From Chloroflexota bacterium (GTDB lineage Bacteria > Chloroflexota > Anaerolineae > UBA4142): a stretch of 23,538 nt of DNA. A model generated the notes under the pieces. It was not told the origin of the DNA. It searched no databases and saw only the letters and a list, made by a program, of their open reading frames with translations. Shown here one piece after another: positions 22,530 through 23,538 of this stretch (position 1 is the stretch's first letter; every line of letters starts with the position of its first letter). The stretch lies in contig JACQGS010000115.1 in the NCBI GenBank assembly GCA_016199405.1, positions 1-23,538 on the forward strand, written 5' to 3'. The position numbers were made by a program, and so were the translations under genes.

Positions 22530-22559
22530 GAATTTTTCCGGCGGTCGGTTTTTGTTTTT
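22520..22559 (+). terminator. Expression-platform terminator of the c-di-GMP-II riboswitch
   Basis: ACCGACCGC (22520-22528) pairs perfectly with GCGGTCGGT (22541-22549), extended by GGAA/TTCC across a bulged G, then TTTTTGTTTTT. The 5' arm includes the conserved ACCGACCGC of the aptamer, so aptamer and terminator are mutually exclusive. Confidence 0.9.
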
Positions 22560-22570
22560 CTACCCCTCTA

Positions 22571-23538
22571 ATGCTGAATCGGGTCTTGGTTCAAAAAAGA
22601 TTTCTTCGCCTCTTCAATCTGAGCTGCGTCGCGGCAATTTTCGCCGCGCTGGCTTTGCAGCCGGCGGCGCGCGTTGCCGCCGCGCCGGTCTTGACGATTA
22701 CGCCGATCACGTGGAACGTCATCGGCTTGGACAGCAATGACGTCACCGTCGGACCCAATACGTTTATGGTCGGCGCGCGCGTGTGCAACACCGGCGACAC
22801 GACCGCGACGAATGTCGTCTCGAATTTTGTTTTCGACAGCGCAAATTCTTTTATCGCCCTCAACGGCGCGAGCAGTTTGTCCGTCGCAACGCTTGCCGCC
22901 GGCGCGTGCACCGATTTTTATTACAACGTCGTCGTGACGCGCGATGTGTCCGCGTACGATACGACCCGCCGCTATCACATTACGGCGACCGCGACCGGTT
23001 TAGGCACCGTCAGCACGCCGACGCCGCGCGAGTTGTACATCGAGCATCTCATTTCGCAGAATCGCAATTCGGTTACAGCGATCAGCGGTCCGACAACGGT
23101 CGTCGTTGGACAAACGTATACTTATACGGTCAACAGCGATACCGCACCGGGCGGATATGAGCAGTTAGAAAGTTTTTTGAATTTCCCCAACATTATTTTC
23201 CAACTCGTGTCCGTTGCAGCCACTTATACTGCGCCGGCGGGCGCGACGAACGATAAAGTTTATGCGGACGCGTGCGGTTGGGACAACGTGCCCGCGAGTG
23301 GCACCTATCGCAGTTGTATCGGTCCCGAAAATTTTACCGGCGGCAAAGCCGGCGGCACGCTTGTCACGACCTATTCAGTAAAGATTCTTTCCGCCGGCAC
23401 CGCAACGCTCACCACGCTCATTTACGATTTCTCCGGCAGTAGTTATCATTACAATAGTGATTTCGGTCTCGGCGTCAACAGCATCAGCATTACGGCGGTG
23501 AATCCAACCCCGACGCCGACGCCGACCGCAACCAGGAC
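22571..23538 (+). CDS. Giant surface protein paralogue, N-terminal part only
   Basis: The frame opens at ATG 22571 and is still open at the last base (322 complete codons visible). The start gives a signal peptide (MLNRVLVQKRFLRLF to ARVAAA). No clear ribosome-binding site is seen in the 11 bases after the riboswitch terminator; an in-frame TTG at 22586 is an alternative. The mature N-terminus repeats the first module of the 6787-14790 protein nearly block for block: TPITWNVIGLDSN, VGARVC, DTTRRYHITAT, TPTPREL, EHLISQNRN, YDFSGSSYHYN. It then enters a Thr-Pro linker (NPTPTPTPTATRT) exactly at the window end. Together with the c-di-GMP-II riboswitch upstream this suggests a c-di-GMP-induced surface or matrix protein. 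The function of the shared module is unknown. Confidence 0.88.
   Translation, partial: MLNRVLVQKRFLRLFNLSCVAAIFAALALQPAARVAAAPVLTITPITWNVIGLDSNDVTVGPNTFMVGARVCNTGDTTATNVVSNFVFDSANSFIALNGASSLSVATLAAGACTDFYYNVVVTRDVSAYDTTRRYHITATATGLGTVSTPTPRELYIEHLISQNRNSVTAISGPTTVVVGQTYTYTVNSDTAPGGYEQLESFLNFPNIIFQLVSVAATYTAPAGATNDKVYADACGWDNVPASGTYRSCIGPENFTGGKAGGTLVTTYSVKILSAGTATLTTLIYDFSGSSYHYNSDFGLGVNSISITAVNPTPTPTPTATR

Noticed and set aside
22520..22559. The terminator read as the end of an upstream gene
   Set aside because: No gene lies between the tRNA terminator and here. Its 5' arm is the conserved part of the c-di-GMP-II aptamer, so it is the expression platform.
22285..22570. Small genes between tRNA-Arg and the second giant gene
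   Set aside because: Only short frames without ribosome-binding sites; the stretch is explained by terminator, promoter and riboswitch.

Overview
The window looks like a chromosomal stretch from a bacterium of the Chloroflexota (Anaerolineae-like), probably from a metagenome assembly. This is inferred from style rather than a marker gene: secreted proteins joined by long Thr-Pro linkers, a B. subtilis-type fadN-fadA gene order, a T-box leader with the GAAGAGTA opening, and many short imperfect-palindrome repeats between genes. Codon choice is GC-rich (GCG, CGC). Nearly everything reads on the + strand; the one supported minus-strand gene is a small lipoprotein at 15234-15614.

Layout. 1-555: tail of a parallel beta-helix (NosD-like) protein. 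629-2161: secreted LysM x3 / lamin-tail / cupredoxin protein with its own promoter and terminator. 2332-6056: a two-gene beta-oxidation operon (hydroxyacyl-CoA dehydrogenase/enoyl-CoA hydratase fusion, then thiolase). 6182-6463: small antitoxin-like protein. 6787-14790: a giant (about 2667 aa) secreted adhesin-like protein built from DUF11-type repeats, SdrD-B-like domains and two beta-propellers. 14808-15235: promoter and complete T-box leader with terminator. 15234-15614 (minus): I42/chagasin-like protease inhibitor lipoprotein. 15662-20456: membrane protein, valS, a DUF1287 protein and rsmD, closed by a strong terminator. 20585-21598: TolB-like propeller protein. 21865-22284: tRNA-Ser(UGA), tRNA-Ser(GCU), tRNA-Arg(GCG). 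22452-22559: a c-di-GMP-II riboswitch with an overlapping terminator. 22571-end: the start of a second giant surface protein, paralogous to the first over its N-terminal module and cut by the window edge.

Two RNA switches are the most interesting content. The c-di-GMP-II aptamer shares its 3' P1 strand with the 5' arm of a terminator, so ligand binding should prevent termination (an ON switch) and switch on a large surface protein, a plausible sessile-lifestyle circuit. The T-box appears to serve valS, yet about 1 kb including an oppositely oriented gene lies between them. Read-through transcription would therefore be antisense to the inhibitor lipoprotein before reaching the membrane-protein/valS/DUF1287/rsmD operon.

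A second theme is repeat elements. At least four families of imperfect palindromes occupy intergenic spacers (4717-4840, 15100-15180, 16190-16257, 21955-22026, 22140-22205). Related sequence appears in frame inside valS (18081-18115 and the Lys-rich tail 19008-19110), possibly rsmD, and a perfect 36-bp palindrome lies at the 5' end of the giant gene. This resembles protein-coding palindromic elements in other bacteria. No CRISPR array, integrase, transposase or rRNA was seen.
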